64,000 nucleotides of DNA from Aurantiochytrium sp. KH105 (lineage: Eukaryota; Sar; Bigyra; Thraustochytrida; Thraustochytriidae): contig BGKB01000161.1 of the NCBI GenBank assembly GCA_003116975.1, positions 1 through 64,000 of the forward strand, given 5' to 3'. Shown here one piece after another: positions 18,701 to 26,903 of the stretch. Position 1 is the first letter of the stretch; every line of letters starts with the position of its first letter. A program made the position numbers and the translations under genes. The notes below the pieces were generated by a model. It did no database searches. It saw nothing but the letters and a program-made list of their open reading frames with translations, and was not told the origin of the DNA.

Positions 18701-19074
18701 TTAGCGTCGATCCTCAAAGTCTCTCGGCCGCTCGTCTTGTCCCAGACGCGGAGGGTCTTGTCGCTGGACCCAGAGATGATCTCGTCGCCGTCGAAGACGA
18801 CGCTCTTGACAGTTCCGGTGTGGCCCCTGAGGGCGTGCAGGACGGAGGCGGTGGCCACGTCGATGACGAAGAGGCCGCCGCGGTCGGTTCCTACGGCGGC
18901 CAGCATGCCCTGCACGGTCACGGTGTTGGCCTCCTGGTTGTTGGGCACCTTGATCTCCATCACGAGGGCGCCGTCCTTCTTGCTCCACGCACGGAGGTAG
19001 CGGTCCTCGCTGGCGGCCAGCACGAGGTCGGCGGACTGCGCGACGCCGTACACGGTGCCTTCGATGCGGCCCAT
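15739..19074 (-). CDS. WD40 - ROC GTPase - COR - TIR domain protein (Roco family)
   Basis: 1111 residues. The frame extends to a GTG at 19179, but the first ATG (19074, MGRIEGTVYG) is directly before the WD40 domain; TGA at 15739. WD40 repeats occupy ~1-287, with repeated SGSxDxxVRVWD strands. The ROC GTPase (~330-600) has P-loop GQGAAGKTS (338-346), the switch II motif WDYAGQ (478-483) and a degenerate G4 GTHYD (541-545). A COR region (~610-880) follows. The C-terminal TIR domain (~967-1085) begins YHVFLSHKQ and includes LKVWVDQ. CMELDTAL places Glu1040 at the position of the catalytic glutamate of NAD-cleaving TIRs. Roco proteins usually carry LRRs and a kinase. Role inferred: stress or immune-type signalling, possibly NAD hydrolysis. 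Confidence 0.93.
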   Translation of the reverse strand: MGRIEGTVYGVAQSADLVLAASEDRYLRAWSKKDGALVMEIKVPNNQEANTVTVQGMLAAVGTDRGGLFVIDVATASVLHALRGHTGTVKSVVFDGDEIISGSSDKTLRVWDKTSGRETLRIDAKALVLGVAAHEDLLVAALSDNTVRVFDRASGGTRHVLTEARGEVRAVAIDAHHLVSGSEDNKVRVYAVPSFEPVLELQGHTDLVLSVALEGDRIVSGSFDNMVRVWDARSGATLHVLHGHTDYVRSVSLFGSEIVSGSGNSFGSRDYSVRVWDAETGASTRVLDGTEAARPIGEALGTASGRTPSSTASAEALKAALANGDLAELGRCKLMVVGQGAAGKTSTVRSLLDMKPVAEHVSTVGVELKRTDAESWNEIKDVDSGFERQALRAAALRMAAREKQAASRKRLSLPKRISRKASDLVFGRRTSSARRPFVAEEVVELVPEAEMAQRFRFAEIEEMAGETQTGQKIFFTIWDYAGQDVFYALHHLFLTHEGGVFMVVFDMQELLLEQEKAVEYLSIWLNSVKLHAPTAPIILVGTHYDQASVDVNVVEEILVETLSVDENENIVTNPAVELSFFPIDNMSRESDRASALRAAVEASASSLEAVTRKISLRWLKVLEDLLNLDCDHVPFATVQELANQYHAGDQTDELLEFFHELGMLVHLRVTDSLHDKVVLNPQWLLDKLSRVIADEIHVKQMRHNRELQKAGLKKDFAILRKRGVASLSLLEFLWNGEEVEYLREFMQETMLISDWAFPEEALTRGRQSEPLYFVSSLLKNSADASLDEAMADMDIGLTCVLDFSKFFLPDGVFARLLSLCVQYSGDTGPRRRSPQLAGDQAIIRFGFSVFALEQTKDKIWIRVERDSDKPLSTLKTLLSMFRGARDAVFRDLPWGLLLQSPRNASVLVAYDDVVDARQSGAALVESVGTKNAKVEDFAPFFQDGSLKEDEKDTGMVDAADLPLASDLKYHVFLSHKQLEAGDACNLMAEKIANRGLKVWVDQRTEGNLSKEEMQAGIRASKCYLLFLSKTVFDSKAVCMELDTALQAGKPILLVHESDPKRVGFTEFSTYIDTVPESARHIFDDRESMPFQRRLYLAEGFYNELITRIGAC

Positions 19075-19837
19075 GGCGGCGGCGGCGGCGACGAGGAGAA
19101 GACGCGAAGAGAGCTTGAGCTGGTTGCTGATGCGGTGCGGACTTGGTACGTCACGCCCTTCGTGGGGGCGCGCGCGCACAGGGCGTGCGTGTCGCGGCGC
19201 CGCCCGCCCGCGCGCGCAAGGAAAGAGGGTCGAGTGCGCAGCTGCCTGCGGCTTGCGGGCCTACCGGTCTGCCTGCCACGTGGTCGCGCCGCGCCACGGC
19301 GCGAGGGCGAGCGAAGGGGAGATTAGGTGTTTGGGCGAAGAATACCAGCGCGTGCACACCTTGCGAGCTTTAGAATGGAAGCTGCGGGCGCTGGCCCGAA
19401 AAACCTTTGCCTTTTAGTAGCAGGCCTAGGTGTTGTGCTCCCAGTATACTTTAACAATCATGTACACCAACAAACAACTGACATCCCATCCGAGGCTTGC
19501 GTGAAAGGAGGACAGAGACAGGTGTGTATGTATGGTCAGAAGAAGACCAAAGGCGATCGAAACTTTCGCGTGCAACGTAGCGAGAGAGTTTCGTGCAGCG
19601 TGATGATGTTGACTGTGTATGCTCGAGCTTTTTCCCCAGACGCAGAAGGTTGTTGGTTCATTCGAACCCTCCCTTCGCTCGACTTTGTTGGACTCTGTAT
19701 ACTTCACTCGGCCTCAGATGCTTTCGCTCTTCATTGCATTTCTGACGCCGGAGCAAGGCGAGGAAGCGGTGACAAAGTGAGGCAAAAGTGCGTGTCATGA
19801 GAACACGCAAAATATAATAGACAAACTCGTTAAAGGT
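19075..19837. other. Intergenic region, no supported gene
   Basis: About 760 bases between the TIR-Roco start and the C1-senescence gene stop. It is GC-rich near 19.1-19.3 kb (probable promoter or 5' UTR) and AT-richer beyond. Open frames there start at GTG and have no domains. Confidence 0.65.
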
Positions 19838-21601
19838 TCAAAGAATGGCCCGCACGCTGCGTTTCTTAATCGCAAGCACATCAAAGACGGCTTGATACAT
19901 GTTGCCGTCAAAGACAACGGGCTCACGAAGCGCCCAGCGGTCAGCCGTTCGAAACGGGGCTTGTATAATATGAGATCCACTAATGAGTCCACCACCCGCC
20001 ATAATGGTGTTGTAGCCACCGCCAACAATGTTGGTTGAGGCTTGTGCTAATCTACCAGCATCAGGGCCATAATTGTCCGTCGCGGCGGTAACGATGGATC
20101 TGCCGGCAGCAGAACCGATTTCGCTGACGCTGTCCCAAACCTGATTCGTGATCAGGCTGAGCCCCGCGAGGCCGTCCGCCAAGGCTCGGCGCATGTCAGG
20201 ATCTGTCTCTTCAGCAAATGCACGTGCAAGTTCCGTTTTGGAGAGCTGGGTCATGCCTTCTCCGACCCTGTCACGAACCATGCCAAGCGCTCGCGCGCTG
20301 GCGTTGCCGACCTTGAGCGCACCGTTACCCATGAATTCTGCAGCCTCGAGTGTGGCGGGATCCACAATCAAAGGTACCGACTCGTTCGTCTTTTCCGTTT
20401 GTGTGCGATGCGATAGACTTTCTATGCTTGTCGCGGTGCGCTTTGTCTGGGCGCGCAGGCCATTGGCAATCGAAGTGGCCACACCCTCGCGCTCGATGGC
20501 TTCAAGGCGGGTCTGCATTTTTGCGTTAGCTTCTGCAAAGGCCCCCTCAATCGTTGAGTCAAGAGCTCCAAGTTGACTTGTGATACGTTCAGCGACTGCC
20601 TTCAAATCTGCCTCGGTCGCACCCATGCGCGCGCGCAGCTCATCCACGTGACGGTCGAGGACAAAAGCTGGAAGTGGCGAGTTGGGTGGAGCAGCAAGTT
20701 GAGGACCTCTTCCCACGATTTGGTCCGTTCGCTCGATGGAACCTGGAACATCGGGTTCGTTTTGAGCATCAGGAATTGGCGCGTGAATGTCCAACAAAGG
20801 AGTCCGCGCGGTCACCGCATTTTCTCTTGCAATGGATGGATTCTGTCCGAGAGTAGGTGGTTTCCGCCCCGGAGTTGGTGGTTTCCGCTCGGGAGTTGGT
20901 GGCTTTGTGGTCGCGTTTATATCAAGTGGAGGCATTGTGAGCCCATTGTACGGCGTCACAGAGGATGCAGGCGAGGCTGCCGAGCATACAGAGGAGCTGA
21001 GGCGAACTGCGCACTTGCGATGGACCGCGGACTTGCAGGCACGGCACTCGAGACCCTGCTTAAAGAGACCGAGGAGAAGTTCATTGCAGACCTTGCATGT
21101 TGTCGGCTTGGAAAATGTCTTGACGACGAGAGCATGATCTTGCGGCCCAAGCATCCACGTTTGCACGGGGGACTCGCGTACATGGCGCGTGGGGCCGGGG
21201 AGGTCGCCTGCGACCCCAGGTTGGCATGGGCTCTTCGCTTCAAGGATCGCGGCGCATTTGCGATGCGTAGCAAGGCCGCATTTCGCGCAGGCGAGTCCTT
21301 GTTTTCGCACGCCGAGCAAGAGCTTCCCGCATGCCGCGCATTTCGTGGGTTTTGTGAAGGTCTTGACGTCGAGATCGTGCGCAAGAAGCGAGGCCGGCTC
21401 CCCGTCCCCGTCGTCCCCGAGCAGGAGAAGCTCTGGGGAGGACACGAAGGATCCTTGGGCGCTCTTCCCTCGTGTCCTCGGCGTTGCGGGGGGCGTGATG
21501 GCAGTCTGCATGGGCGAGACTTCCTCGGGCATGTCTTGCTCGCCCCGGACGCTGAGCGCGGGTTGCTGCGTCCCCGCGGCCTTCGACCTTTTCATCATCA
21601 T
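19838..21601 (-). CDS. Two C1 (diacylglycerol/phorbol-ester type) zinc fingers plus C-terminal senescence/spartin-like domain
   Basis: 587 residues. Three ATGs in a row end at 21601; the upstream open frame starts at TTG and is Arg-rich leader. Two C1 domains at ~75-126 and ~156-206 keep the full HX12CX2C...CX2C...HX2C...C pattern and the FxKPTxCxxCxxLLxGxxKQGLxC signature. A PPTPxRK repeat occurs at ~234-256. A helical region with an amphipathic stretch follows. The last ~140 residues (about 415-560) resemble the senescence domain of spartin and plant ERD7-like proteins: Ala/Gly-rich, with ATDNYGPDAGRLAQASTNIVGG. C1 domains recruit proteins to DAG-containing membranes, and senescence domains bind lipid droplets or membranes. 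A lipid-droplet or endomembrane role is inference. C1 calls are strong; the senescence call is moderate. Confidence 0.85.
   Translation of the reverse strand: MMMKRSKAAGTQQPALSVRGEQDMPEEVSPMQTAITPPATPRTRGKSAQGSFVSSPELLLLGDDGDGEPASLLAHDLDVKTFTKPTKCAACGKLLLGVRKQGLACAKCGLATHRKCAAILEAKSPCQPGVAGDLPGPTRHVRESPVQTWMLGPQDHALVVKTFSKPTTCKVCNELLLGLFKQGLECRACKSAVHRKCAVRLSSSVCSAASPASSVTPYNGLTMPPLDINATTKPPTPERKPPTPGRKPPTLGQNPSIARENAVTARTPLLDIHAPIPDAQNEPDVPGSIERTDQIVGRGPQLAAPPNSPLPAFVLDRHVDELRARMGATEADLKAVAERITSQLGALDSTIEGAFAEANAKMQTRLEAIEREGVATSIANGLRAQTKRTATSIESLSHRTQTEKTNESVPLIVDPATLEAAEFMGNGALKVGNASARALGMVRDRVGEGMTQLSKTELARAFAEETDPDMRRALADGLAGLSLITNQVWDSVSEIGSAAGRSIVTAATDNYGPDAGRLAQASTNIVGGGYNTIMAGGGLISGSHIIQAPFRTADRWALREPVVFDGNMYQAVFDVLAIKKRSVRAIL
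21593..21601 (-). other. Triple ATG at start codon
   Basis: Three consecutive in-frame ATG codons (CAT run on the plus strand) form the start of the C1-senescence gene. Initiation at any of them gives the same protein within two residues. Confidence 0.8.
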
Positions 21602-22197
21602 CACCAAATCAAATCGTCCGTCCACCCGCGGACGCCTCGATCCTCTTCTCCTTCTTCTGACGCGTCTCCGTCGCAGTGGCGGGGGCGCGGGCGCGCGAGC
21701 GCGTAGATCGCCGCGCGGCCTGTCTGTCTGCCGTGCGTGCAGCGCGAGCGAGTCCTGGCTGCCGCCGCTCTTCGCGACGAAGCGAAGGCTGCTTGTTTGC
21801 AGGACCAGACCAGCCTCGCGGACTCTTTCGCCGCGCCAAGCTCGACGAAGCCGGTCCTGGCAAAGCAAAGAGAGAATCAGAAAGCGCGCTGTTTAGCCCT
21901 CGCAGCCCGGCCCAGCACGGCCCAGTCCAGCCAGGTTTTGCAGGCAGCAGATGGCAAGCGCAGAAGAGGTTCTGTGGACGCCCTGCCAGCGGAAGAGGCC
22001 GGTCTCGACGAAGCGAGGGCGCGGTTCGGCGGCCGTCTCTCGTTCAGCCTTCGGAGCCTAGTCAGGTGGGACGAGCGCGTTGTGTTTGCTGCCTGCGCTG
22101 GAAGGGCTATCTTTACTGGGCTGGGCTGCGCTGCGTTGCGTTGCGATAAAGGCAAGCTCGCGGTCGCGGTCGGAGAGGGCGGATGGATTGCATGGCG
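21602..22197. other. Intergenic region between C1-senescence gene and FANCL
   Basis: About 600 bases, GC-rich, with CTGCG/TTGCG-type short repeats near 22.12 kb. No supported gene. It should carry the promoter of the C1-senescence gene. Confidence 0.6.
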
Positions 22198-23490
22198 TCA
22201 TGCCGTGAGCACGCTCATGGGGCCCGCACAATACGGACAAGACCCGAACATCGTGTCAAAGGTGTGGCGCGTGGACGGGAGCGACTGGAACCAGTCGCGT
22301 AGACACACGGGGTGAAAGCCTCGCGAGCACTTTGGGTTGGGGCAAACGCAGTCTGGGAGCACGGAGTCAACCGCGTGGGTCTGAGCACCATTGGCGCGAG
22401 TAGGCAAGGCCTCCAGAGGAAGCCTCACGCAGTAACAAACGCCGCACTCTTGCTGGTCGCCCAAAACCTTGGCGTCTTTTTGCGGAAAAGCCTCGAGCTC
22501 GAGAACGCGGAGGAGATTGGCACGCACGGATTTGGCTCGATCCCAAGTGCGCAAGTTGCGGTTGAAACGTTTGCGAAAAGGCATGAGAGCGCTCTCGGAA
22601 CCCATGAACTGGCACTCACAAACGGAGCGTGGGGCCTGAATCGAAAGACGGATCTGTACCGAGCAGTGTTTTGCGAGGGCGATCCGGCGATACAAAATGC
22701 TATAGTCTGGATCCACAGGGTCAAGCACCCATGCGTGGGCGTCGAGATCGTCAAGCTCGGCCCACACGCCCTGAAAAGACTCGAGTCGATCTTGGAATTG
22801 CAGAACGAGACCGCGTAGCCCGGAGACACGCCTCACAGACCCCAGGGGCGCAGTGCCAGGGACGGGGCCGGCAAGATCATCCACATTCAAAGCCTCCGGG
22901 ACGGCAGCCTTGAGGGATGCAGCGGTTTGGGGATATGTGGCCGGCAATTGTACGTGTAAGGTGTGTTCGCGGCCAGCAGCGTCGTGTACAAGGACATCAA
23001 GAGCGCGCATGTCGCTCGAGACCTTGGCAATGTGACGCCAGCCAAGCTCCTCGATCTCTTTCACGACGCGGCTACAAAAACGCAGCGGGGCAGCGATATT
23101 GTGCGCTGCCGCTTGGGTTTGACCATGAGATTCAAGCGTCTGGTCTTGAAGAGCGTGCTCGAGTACCTCGAGAAGGTCTTTTTCGAGATCGTTGGGGTCC
23201 GCAATCATTTCGTCATGCTGTTGGAGACGTAGATCAACAAGATCGCGGTGTGGCCGCAAGAGCTTGGTGAGTTCTGCGTCCCCGAGGAGCTGACGGGGCC
23301 GCGCGGCGCGCATCCTCTTGTGCTGTCTTTTCGCCGCGTCATCCTTGCTTTCGTTCCTGACTCCGTTGCCGGTGCCATAGCTTTCGCGTCCGCCATTCGC
23401 GGCAGTCACGCACACGAGGAACTCGCGCCCGTCTCGCGCACGCAGCGTGCCGCGAAGGCTCCCATCTGCAGCTCCCGCGACGAGCACCAT
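22198..23490 (-). CDS. FANCL: E3 ubiquitin-protein ligase FANCL (Fanconi anemia core complex)
   Basis: 430 residues, ATG at 23490, TGA at 22198. FANCL monoubiquitinates FANCD2/FANCI during interstrand-crosslink repair in the nucleus. The central UBC-RWD (DRWD) part contains WAELDDLDAHAWVLDP and YRRIALAKHCSVQIRL (about 243-282), which match FANCL specifically. The C-terminal RING has ligands Cys349, Cys352, Cys383, Cys388, His393, Cys396, Cys418 and Cys421, within the FANCL pattern CGxCY...VCxNxxC...FHxxCLxxW...FGxCPYC. It is longer than human FANCL (375 aa), mainly from a Lys/Arg-rich N-terminal stretch (~45-70) and an insertion in the RING first loop (~355-380). No other FA gene lies in this window. 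Confidence 0.93.
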   Translation of the reverse strand: MVLVAGAADGSLRGTLRARDGREFLVCVTAANGGRESYGTGNGVRNESKDDAAKRQHKRMRAARPRQLLGDAELTKLLRPHRDLVDLRLQQHDEMIADPNDLEKDLLEVLEHALQDQTLESHGQTQAAAHNIAAPLRFCSRVVKEIEELGWRHIAKVSSDMRALDVLVHDAAGREHTLHVQLPATYPQTAASLKAAVPEALNVDDLAGPVPGTAPLGSVRRVSGLRGLVLQFQDRLESFQGVWAELDDLDAHAWVLDPVDPDYSILYRRIALAKHCSVQIRLSIQAPRSVCECQFMGSESALMPFRKRFNRNLRTWDRAKSVRANLLRVLELEAFPQKDAKVLGDQQECGVCYCVRLPLEALPTRANGAQTHAVDSVLPDCVCPNPKCSRGFHPVCLRDWFQSLPSTRHTFDTMFGSCPYCAGPMSVLTA

Positions 23491-24151
23491 GAGCTCAAAG
23501 TTTATGTCTGGTCGTTAATTTTTATTTGCTAGAACCGACTAGAACTAAAAAAAAAGGAATGTCATCTGGCTGGCGGCGTGGTGTTCAATCATCAAGTCTA
23601 CCCAGCATGACTTTGGTATCGATCGTATTCCAATCCAATGAACTTGATAACTTTTAGAGGTTAATTTCTGTGCTGTAAGATGAAGTCGTTGTCTTTGTCA
23701 ATCAAGGAATTAATTTGCAAACTTGCCGTGGTCGATACAGCTTGAATCTTTAAAATCAAAGTCAACGGAATCTGGCGCCAAGGATATTTTGCGTATGTTC
23801 GCTCCTGGGACAGCCGCGATCGACGATTTTATAGTGAACAAAAAAAGGGAATGATTGTGTTTTTGATTGATGTAGTAGTACGTCGCGGCACGCACAAAGT
23901 GTTCTCTAGCTACAATACGGAGCCCAAGGTGACGTTTGCCCATCTTCTTTGAGAAAAGACAGTTGATCCACGTTTCCCAAGGCTCCTCGGTGCTGTTCGC
24001 ATGTGGGCGTACGTTTTTTTTTTATTAAATGATGCCTGGCCGACCTCGAGCGGCCATTCTTGTCCTCTTGCAAGAAGAAGAAGAAAAAGAAGAGCCCGAT
24101 TGAAGGGGAAAAAGAGATGCAGAATTGGTATGCGAGCGAGAGCGCCGGCCA
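23491..24151. other. Intergenic region FANCL / GTP cyclohydrolase I
   Basis: About 660 bases with lower GC, between the FANCL start and the GCH1 stop (both minus). No ORF with support. Confidence 0.65.
24021..24026 (-). terminator. Candidate poly(A) signal AATAAA (minus strand)
   Basis: TTTATT on the plus strand reads AATAAA on the minus strand, about 126 bases downstream of the GTP cyclohydrolase stop. Confidence 0.35.
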
Positions 24152-24934
24152 CTACCTGCGATGGACGTGGGCAAAGAACTCCTGGCGCGTGCGCTGGTCG
24201 CTTTGGAATACGCCGCGAACGGAGCTGGTGACGGTTGAGGCGCCAGTTTTTTGGACGCCACGACCGACCATGCACATGTGCTCAGCCTCGATGATGACGG
24301 CAACGCCCTGGGGGTCGAGGATCTCCATGATGGCCTCGGCAATCTGTGTGGTGAGACGCTCCTGGACCTGAAGACGCCGGGCAAACATTTCGGTAACGCG
24401 GGCGAGTTTGGAGAGGCCGAGGATGCGGCGCTTGGGGATGTAGCCAATGTGGCACTTTCCCTTGAAGGGCACGAGATGGTGCTCGCACATGGAGAAGAGG
24501 TCAATGTCCTTGACAATGACCATCTCGTGGTGGTCCTCTTCGAAGATGGCCTCGTTGACGAGGGTTTGCAGGTTCTGTTCGTAGCCCTGGGTAAAGTACA
24601 AGAGGGCCTTTGTCATGCGGAGCGGGGTGCGTTTGAGGCCCTCGCGGTCGGGGTCCTCGCCCATCTCGGTGAGCAGGGTGCGCACGGCGGCGACCATGCG
24701 ATCCTCGCGCGCCTGCTTCTCCTCCTCGGTCATTTTGACGCGCTCCGGCAGGCACTCGGACAGCTCGAGGAGCCTGTCCTGCGAGACGTTCGCCCGCATG
24801 ACGCTTCCGCTCGAGTTGGACCGCATGCGCTTCGAGGTCGGGCACGATTCCCCGCGCTCGCTCAGGTCCATGTCGCTCAAGTTGTCGTTGTTCGACCCCG
24901 CGCGCTCGCCGCCGTCCTCGTTCTGCCCGGCCAT
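24152..24934 (-). CDS. GCH1: GTP cyclohydrolase I
   Basis: 260 residues. The frame is open to a GTG at 24967; the first ATG is 24934 (MAGQNEDGG); TAG at 24152. It converts GTP to 7,8-dihydroneopterin triphosphate, the first step of tetrahydrobiopterin and folate synthesis. The catalytic core (~75-260) has zinc ligands Cys150 and His153 in MCEHHLVPF, and Cys221 in EHMCMVGRG. The family blocks [25 protein letters not shown] and GASTVTSS are intact, and [11 protein letters not shown] marks the start of the core. The N-terminal ~65 residues are Ser/Asp/Asn-rich and poorly conserved, like the regulatory extension of animal GCH1. No organellar targeting signal is obvious. Confidence 0.97.
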   Translation of the reverse strand: MAGQNEDGGERAGSNNDNLSDMDLSERGESCPTSKRMRSNSSGSVMRANVSQDRLLELSECLPERVKMTEEEKQAREDRMVAAVRTLLTEMGEDPDREGLKRTPLRMTKALLYFTQGYEQNLQTLVNEAIFEEDHHEMVIVKDIDLFSMCEHHLVPFKGKCHIGYIPKRRILGLSKLARVTEMFARRLQVQERLTTQIAEAIMEILDPQGVAVIIEAEHMCMVGRGVQKTGASTVTSSVRGVFQSDQRTRQEFFAHVHRR

Positions 24935-25044
24935 CCTTCCTGCCTCGCTCGCAGACAGACTCAGCACTCCCTCCTCGCCCGGCCACCACCCGCCTGTCCT
25001 CTAGCGCCCGCCGCCTGCGCAACCCTTTTTCCGCCGGGTCCCGG

Positions 25045-25066
25045 TCTTTCTTTCTTTCTTTCTTTC
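25045..25066. repeat. (CTTT)n microsatellite upstream of GTP cyclohydrolase I
   Basis: About five CTTT units, roughly 110 bases upstream of the GCH1 start. Confidence 0.85.
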
Positions 25067-25639
25067 CCTCCTTGCCTCGCCGCTGCCGTCCTCGGAGTTC
25101 TTCTTTCCCGCCGGCCTCGCTCGCTCGGGCTCTCGTGCTGGGCTGGGTCAGATCGGGGTCTGCCTGCTCGCTGCAGCCGGTTCTCCTCCTCGCGCAGGTT
25201 GCGGAACTGCCGCGGCGGTCTGCCGGGGCCCGTCGCGTGGTCTTTGCGGCGGGCGAAGTCGCTTCTGGCATGCAGGGCATGGCTACGCGCTGCTGCCTGC
25301 GCTGGTTGCGGTTGACTGCACGCCGCGGCCGCGCACGCGCTGCAGTGAAGTGAAGTGGCGGAGCAGGGCGCGGCGCGGCGGGCGAGGCGCGGCGGCGTTG
25401 ACTTCAGACCGCGCGGAGAGAGAGGGCCCGGGGGGAGACCGGCCGGAGTCCGCGGGGGAAGGAAAGTATGGCGTGGCAGGGCATGGCATCGCATCGCATC
25501 GCATGCGGAGGCAGAACTTCACGCGAGAGGAGAGGAGGGAAGAAGAGGAGGACGTCTTCCCGCCGCCTCAAAGAGGCGCGGAGGGAGGGAGCGAAGGCGT
25601 GAGATGATTGCGCGCGCGAGGGAGGGAGCGAAGGCCATG

Positions 25640-25689
25640 GGAGGGAGGGAGGGAGGGAGGGAGGGAGGGAGGGAAAGAGGGAGGGAGGA
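25640..25689. repeat. (GGGA)n array, potential G-quadruplex
   Basis: Ten or more GGGA units with one GAAA interruption. Repeated GGG runs spaced by one base fit the simple G-quadruplex pattern on the plus strand. Confidence 0.9.
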
Positions 25690-26357
25690 GCGCTTGCATC
25701 GATCAGTCAGCCTGCGCGCGTGCGTGCGTATACGGGGCGGGAGAGCAGAGGAGAGGAAGAGAGGAGAGGGAAAAATGGGGTGTGCGCTCGAGGGGGTTGC
25801 GGGAACGAGAACGGTGGGACGATTTTGTGACTTCTACAGACAAGACATAGCCGCACGACGGCGAGAGCGGGCGAGACGTTTTTCCAAAGTATCGGCAGCG
25901 TCGCGAGGAGCGCAAGGACGCGCGAGAAATGAGCAGTCGGGGAGCGGGAAGATTGCATCTCAAGGTCGTGATGCTGGTTCTTGAGTGCGAAAGTGATGAG
26001 GAAATGACAGCAGTAAAGCATTCCTGAGTTGTCCAGTTGATGCGAAGATGGGTCACACGTTTACTCAAGACCGGACTCGCGCGATAGGTGGCCCCCTTGA
26101 TCAATAACGGTGAATTTACCGTCGGTGTGACTCCGTTGATCTTGCGATCCCTGACTTTCGGAACACGGCAAACAGTATCTTAGAACATGAACTAGAGAGA
26201 CCGTCCTGGTGATTTGGCAATGGGAGGCGCTTTCTTGTCTTCTTTGTGCCCTTGTCTCTGTCTCTACCTTGGCATAGCGAGCGAGGCGCGCGACCGTGAC
26301 TCTATTCTTGCCCCACCTTTGTCACGGCGTCAAGATGAATCTTGGTCCAGACATTGC

Positions 26358-26903
26358 TTTTGTGCCAGAGAAATTCGTTTATACATTGCAAAAACGAAGG
26401 CATCCAGATCATCTTTTGTGGCTTCGCGTCAAAGAGCTAGGACTGGATCATCTTAGCAGCATTGAGCATTTTGAAGCGCTTCGCATTTTGTGGCGCTGTA
26501 TGTTGATCGAGGCATTTCACGTGGCAAGTAGGGCGAGATTTGCTTCAGTATCCTGGGGCACTTGCCTTTTTGTGGCAGAGCGTGCAGTACCAAAGTTTGC
26601 AAGCAGGGCTACCTTGAGCTTTGGGAACGCTTTCAATTTTGTGGCTCTGCTTGTGCATTGCCGAGGTGATTCTTCATGTTGCAAAAGGCAAGCAAGGAAA
26701 CCTTGTCAGCATCTTGGGACGCTTGACTTTTTTGTGGCGCTGTAAGCCACGTGGCGCGGAACGCTCCTAGACGAGACAATTCCGGCATTCGAGTGCATTT
26801 TTTGGCGACAGGCACTCGGCTTGGATCTGAATGCCCCCCCTCGGCAACAGTCGTGAAGAGCAACACTGCCAGAAGTCAAACACTATTTCTTCAATTTTGT
26901 GGC
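26358..26903. repeat. Degenerate tandem repeat with a TTTTGTGGC core
   Basis: The exact 9-mer TTTTGTGGC occurs at 26414, 26486, 26568, 26637, 26730 and 26895. Near-copies start at 26358 (TTTTGTGCC) and about 26798 (TTTTTTGGC). Spacing is 56-98 bases. Flanks also repeat loosely: a TTGCAAG-type block and a CATCTTGGGACGCTT-type block precede several cores. Reading frame is not kept between copies, so the repeat is at the DNA or RNA level. A further copy is at 27231. Confidence 0.7.

Noticed and set aside
19661-19690. tRNA T-arm-like GGTTC...GAACC sequence
   Set aside because: No acceptor stem, anticodon arm or D-arm could be laid out around it.
25355-25984. 209-codon plus-strand frame
   Set aside because: Glu/Gly/Arg-rich translation of the GGGA array; no domain.
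26296-26745. 149-codon plus-strand frame across the TTTTGTGGC repeats
   Set aside because: The repeat does not keep a reading frame and the first codon in good context is unclear; more likely non-coding repeat.
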